Made by a program: the position numbers and the translations under genes. Of a DNA stretch of 64,000 bases, positions 61,497 through 64,000 are shown piece by piece. The notes beneath the pieces were generated by a model. The model was not told the DNA's origin, did not search any database, and saw nothing but the letters and a program-made list of their open reading frames with translations. The stretch's first letter is position 1. Each line of letters opens with the position of its first letter. Origin of the DNA: CAZTGZ01 sp964613385 (GTDB lineage Bacteria > Bacteroidota > Bacteroidia > NS11-12g > UBA9320); NCBI GenBank assembly GCA_964613385.1, contig CAZTGZ010000014.1:1-64000 (forward strand), read 5' to 3'.

Positions 61497-61964
61497 ATGT
61501 TAAACAAAGCGCCATTAGTAAACCAAACTTACCTGCTTGAAAAATTTCCGGGCAAAGGAGGATGGACGTATGCCAGGATTCCTGAAATTCTCCAGAGAAA
61601 AGATACGCCTTTTGGTTGGGTTAGAGTAAAAGGAAGTATTGACGGCGTCGAAATATCCGCTTATCATTTAATGCCTATGGGAAACGGACAATTGTTTTTA
61701 CCTGTGAAGGCATCCATTCGAAAAAAAATTAAAAAAGAAGCCGGGGATTGGGTACATGTGACCCTGTTTGAGGATTTAGAACCCGTGCATATTCCGGAGG
61801 ATATTCTACAGTGTCTGAAGGATGAATCCGGCGCATTAGCGGCATTCAATAAACTCAGTCCCGGAGAGCAAAAACAACAAATTGACCATATTCAAAGTGC
61901 CAAAAGTGAAGAGATAAAGGTGAAAAGAATCGTTTCGTTGCTGCGAAAACTGAGCGACGCTTAG
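61497..61964 (+). CDS. DUF1905 / YdeI-OmdA domain protein
   Basis: 155 residues. DUF1905 beta-barrel domain (about 10-95): YLLEKFPGKGGWTYARIPEI, FGWVRVKGSIDGVEISAYHLMPMG, GDWVHVTLFED. A C-terminal OmdA-like helical region follows (IPEDILQCLKDESGALAAFNKLSPGEQKQQIDHIQSAKSEEIKVKRI). No signal peptide, cytoplasmic. YdeI-type proteins have been linked to stress and peptide resistance in other bacteria, with no mechanism. It lies 64 bp after the acylphosphatase and converges with the ABC-F gene across about 135 bp that hold no clear terminator. Confidence 0.87.
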   Translation: MLNKAPLVNQTYLLEKFPGKGGWTYARIPEILQRKDTPFGWVRVKGSIDGVEISAYHLMPMGNGQLFLPVKASIRKKIKKEAGDWVHVTLFEDLEPVHIPEDILQCLKDESGALAAFNKLSPGEQKQQIDHIQSAKSEEIKVKRIVSLLRKLSDA

Positions 61965-62100
61965 CCTTAATTTCAATAGCACGAATGTCATATATAAAAA
62001 ATTGATGGCAGGCTACCTGGACAGATGATTATTTCCCTCCTGCGTTCGGCGGTTCTTCCAGAAGAAACTCCGCAGTGGGTGCTACCCTGAGTCTTACGCT

Positions 62101-63981
62101 TTAACTCCCGACTTGCTCATCCAATTCCAGCCAGCGCATTTCCTTCTCATCTATTAACCGATGTATCACTCCCAGCCGCTCACTGATTACCCCAATTTCT
62201 TCATAGCCCGCACTGCCTCCGGATAGTCTTTGTTCCAACTCCAGTCGCTCATTCTCTAAAGTAGATATCTCCGACTGCAATTGATCGTATTCATGCTTTT
62301 CCTTGAAACTCAATTTGCCCTTTTGTTGTGTTTTGGGCTTCTCCATGACAGCCTCTTTTTCAGGTTTCACAGATGACACTTCATCCAAATTCTCCTCCGA
62401 ATACCTGTATTCTGAATAGGTGCCATTATAGTCCTGAATCAACCCGTTTCCCTTAAAAATGAACAAGTGATCGGCCAGCATATCAATAAAATACCGATCG
62501 TGAGAAACAATAATCAGGCATCCCTGATATGAAAACAGAAAATCCTCTAACACATTCAGTGTCAATATATCCAGGTCGTTCGTGGGCTCATCCAAAATTA
62601 AAAAATTCGGATTTTTAATCAGTATCGTCAACAAATACAAACGCCTTTGTTCTCCCCCACTCAGCTTTCCGACCGGCGTATAATGCATATGTGGAGGAAA
62701 TAAAAATCGGGTCAGAAACTGTGATGCGGTGATGTTCCGTCCTTCGGCTGTTTCAAAAACTTCAGCAATTTCCTTCAATACCTCAATCACTTTCTTCTCT
62801 GGACTAAAACTGATGTCTTCCTGTTTGTAATAGCCCACAACCATAGTGTCGCCCATCACAATCTTCCCCCCATCGGGCTCAATGTTACCGGTAATCAGCT
62901 GTAAAAAAGTAGTTTTACCAGTTCCATTCCTGCCAACTATTCCGATGCGTTCTCCCTTTTTAAACACATAGTCAAATCCGTTTAATAGAACCTGATCACC
63001 ATATTGTTTGCGCACCTTTTTCAGTTCCAATATTTTTCCTCCTATGCGAACCGGTTTTACCGATATCTGCAATTCCTTTTCACCGCTCCTTGAATGCGCT
63101 TTATCTTCTAAATCATAGTATTGTGCAATCCTGGACTTTGATTTTGTGGTTCTCGCCTTAGGCATCCTCCGCATCCATTCGAGTTCTTTTCTTAACAATT
63201 GACCCGCCCTGGAAGCTTCCGTATCCAATGCTTTTTCACGTTCCTCTTTCTTTTCCAAAAAATAGGCATAGTTGCCCTGATGGTTATACAATCTACCCTG
63301 ATGCATTTCCAATATCCGATTACATACCTGATCCAGAAAGTATCGGTCGTGCGTTACCATCAAAAGCGTTATTTGTTGTTGTGACAGATATTTCTCCAAC
63401 CACTCGATCATATCAATATCTAGGTGGTTCGTAGGCTCGTCTAAAATCAACAAATCCGGATGATCGAGTAATACCAGGGCCAATGACAATCTTTTCTTCT
63501 GCCCACCACTCAATTCACCAATAAGTTTTTGTTGATCGTTTACTTTAAACTTATCGAGCATTTGAACCAGTCGTCTTTCATAGTCCCACGCCTGTCGGGC
63601 ATCCATTTTTTGTGTGGCTTTTTCCATGGCCTTCTCTCCGGCTACGTCACCGGATTCAACCAGTTTTAAGGCATGATCATATTCGCGAATGGCCTCCAAT
63701 ACGGAAGAGTTCGATTCACGAATCATTTCTCCTATGCTCAGATTTTCTTTCAATTCAGGACTTTGCCGGAGATACCCAATATAAATGCCTTCCCTCAAGG
63801 CGACCGTCCCGGTTTCAGGAGGTTCTAATCCGGCCAGAATATTGAGCAAGCTTGTTTTTCCCGTGCCATTGTTGGCAATCAACGCTACTTTATCCCCTCG
63901 GCTCAAGCCAAAGGTCAAATCCTCAAATAAAACGCGATCTCCCAGACTTCTGCTCAGTCCTTGAGCGGACAGATAATTCAT
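62101..63981 (-). CDS. ABC-F family ATPase (Uup/YheS-like)
   Basis: 626 residues. Two ABC domains, no membrane part. First: Walker A LIANNGTGKTSLLN, signature LSGGQKKRLSLALVL, Walker B LLILDEPTNHLDIDMIEWLE. Then an arm region and a linker (EKKEEREKALDTEASRAGQLLRKELEWMRRMPKARTTKSKSR). Second: IVGRNGTGKTTFLQLI, LSGGEQRRLYLL, FLILDEPTNDLDILTL. A C-terminal coiled coil (about 560-626: LSFKEKHEYDQLQSEISTLENERLELEQRL) as in Uup. ABC-F proteins act on ribosomes. The box TAACTTTG ends four nt before the ATG, so the message is probably leaderless. Confidence 0.95.
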   Translation of the reverse strand: MNYLSAQGLSRSLGDRVLFEDLTFGLSRGDKVALIANNGTGKTSLLNILAGLEPPETGTVALREGIYIGYLRQSPELKENLSIGEMIRESNSSVLEAIREYDHALKLVESGDVAGEKAMEKATQKMDARQAWDYERRLVQMLDKFKVNDQQKLIGELSGGQKKRLSLALVLLDHPDLLILDEPTNHLDIDMIEWLEKYLSQQQITLLMVTHDRYFLDQVCNRILEMHQGRLYNHQGNYAYFLEKKEEREKALDTEASRAGQLLRKELEWMRRMPKARTTKSKSRIAQYYDLEDKAHSRSGEKELQISVKPVRIGGKILELKKVRKQYGDQVLLNGFDYVFKKGERIGIVGRNGTGKTTFLQLITGNIEPDGGKIVMGDTMVVGYYKQEDISFSPEKKVIEVLKEIAEVFETAEGRNITASQFLTRFLFPPHMHYTPVGKLSGGEQRRLYLLTILIKNPNFLILDEPTNDLDILTLNVLEDFLFSYQGCLIIVSHDRYFIDMLADHLFIFKGNGLIQDYNGTYSEYRYSEENLDEVSSVKPEKEAVMEKPKTQQKGKLSFKEKHEYDQLQSEISTLENERLELEQRLSGGSAGYEEIGVISERLGVIHRLIDEKEMRWLELDEQVGS

Positions 63982-63985
63982 GATG

Positions 63986-63993
63986 CAAAGTTA
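63986..63993 (-). promoter_or_regulatory. -7 box directly before the ABC-F gene
   Basis: Reverse strand TAACTTTG, full TAnnTTTG match. Its last G is five nt from the A of the ATG at 63979-63981, the same spacing as at kynU and the DUF4143 gene. Confidence 0.5.
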
Positions 63994-64000
63994 AGAGAGC

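Noticed and set aside
62028..62100. Bidirectional terminator between the DUF1905 and ABC-F genes
   Set aside because: An imperfect hairpin (CTGCG...CGCAG) is present but has bulges and no T run on either strand.
62019..62104. Plus-strand protein-like fragment (DDYFPPAFGGSS... to TLSLTL, stop at 62102-62104)
   Set aside because: It reads like the C-terminus of a membrane protein, but there is no start, a stop precedes it, and it overlaps the ABC-F stop; at most a gene remnant.

Overview
The window is a stretch of a Bacteroidota chromosome. Three things point there. Many secreted proteins end in type IX secretion (T9SS) sorting domains of both the type A and type B (gliding-motility) kinds. 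Most promoters carry the Bacteroidota -7 box TAnnTTTG. The domain families (DUF4476, SBBP/DUF7948, Reg_prop sensor kinases, PD40-OmpA proteins) are typical of the phylum. GC content looks to be in the low-to-middle 40s by eye. Two runs of exactly ten N mark scaffold gaps, so this is a draft or metagenome assembly. I cannot assign it below phylum with confidence; Chitinophagia- or Saprospiria-like groups fit.

Layout. 1-8.9 kb is mostly housekeeping on the minus strand: prs (cut by the window edge), tRNA-Gln, two small secreted proteins, glmS, metK, a secreted T9SS-type protein and lysS. 8.9-16.6 kb on the plus strand holds two very large T9SS cargo proteins in tandem (SBBP/PKD type B, then BNR-repeat type A) and a small hypothetical protein. 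16.6-23.3 kb is a metabolic and stress group: kynU facing a secreted trypsin-like protease, an AHSA1-like protein, a DODA-type dioxygenase broken by a gap, a VOC protein, a Crp/Fnr regulator, YceI and AlkB.

23.3-29.9 kb is an accessory island. Two arrays of a 91-bp-period repeat, some units carrying a 127-bp hairpin-rich insert, flank a PIN-domain toxin with a small overlapping partner gene, a 1201-residue T9SS surface protein and a small secreted protein. A GC-rich structured element that looks like a non-coding RNA closes the island.

29.9-35.5 kb makes envelope sugars: waaA with an outer-membrane-like partner, divergent from a WbpE-like aminotransferase, ugd and UDP-xylose synthase. An AAA/DUF4143 ATPase follows, with a paired palindrome in front of it. 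37-41.9 kb is a minus-strand cluster linking LemA to a DUF2207 membrane protein through two secreted proteins, with two small genes at its end.

41.9-56.5 kb is the most coherent possible new system. Three tightly packed genes encode a beta-barrel-like protein, a 2276-residue secreted protein without a T9SS tail, and a 684-residue Fn3 protein. They diverge from a Reg_prop histidine kinase overlapping a LytTR response regulator. The rest carries a WbpD-like acetyltransferase, galE, a PorE-like PD40/OmpA protein with an extra C-terminal barrel-like domain, acylphosphatase, a DUF1905/YdeI protein and an ABC-F ATPase.
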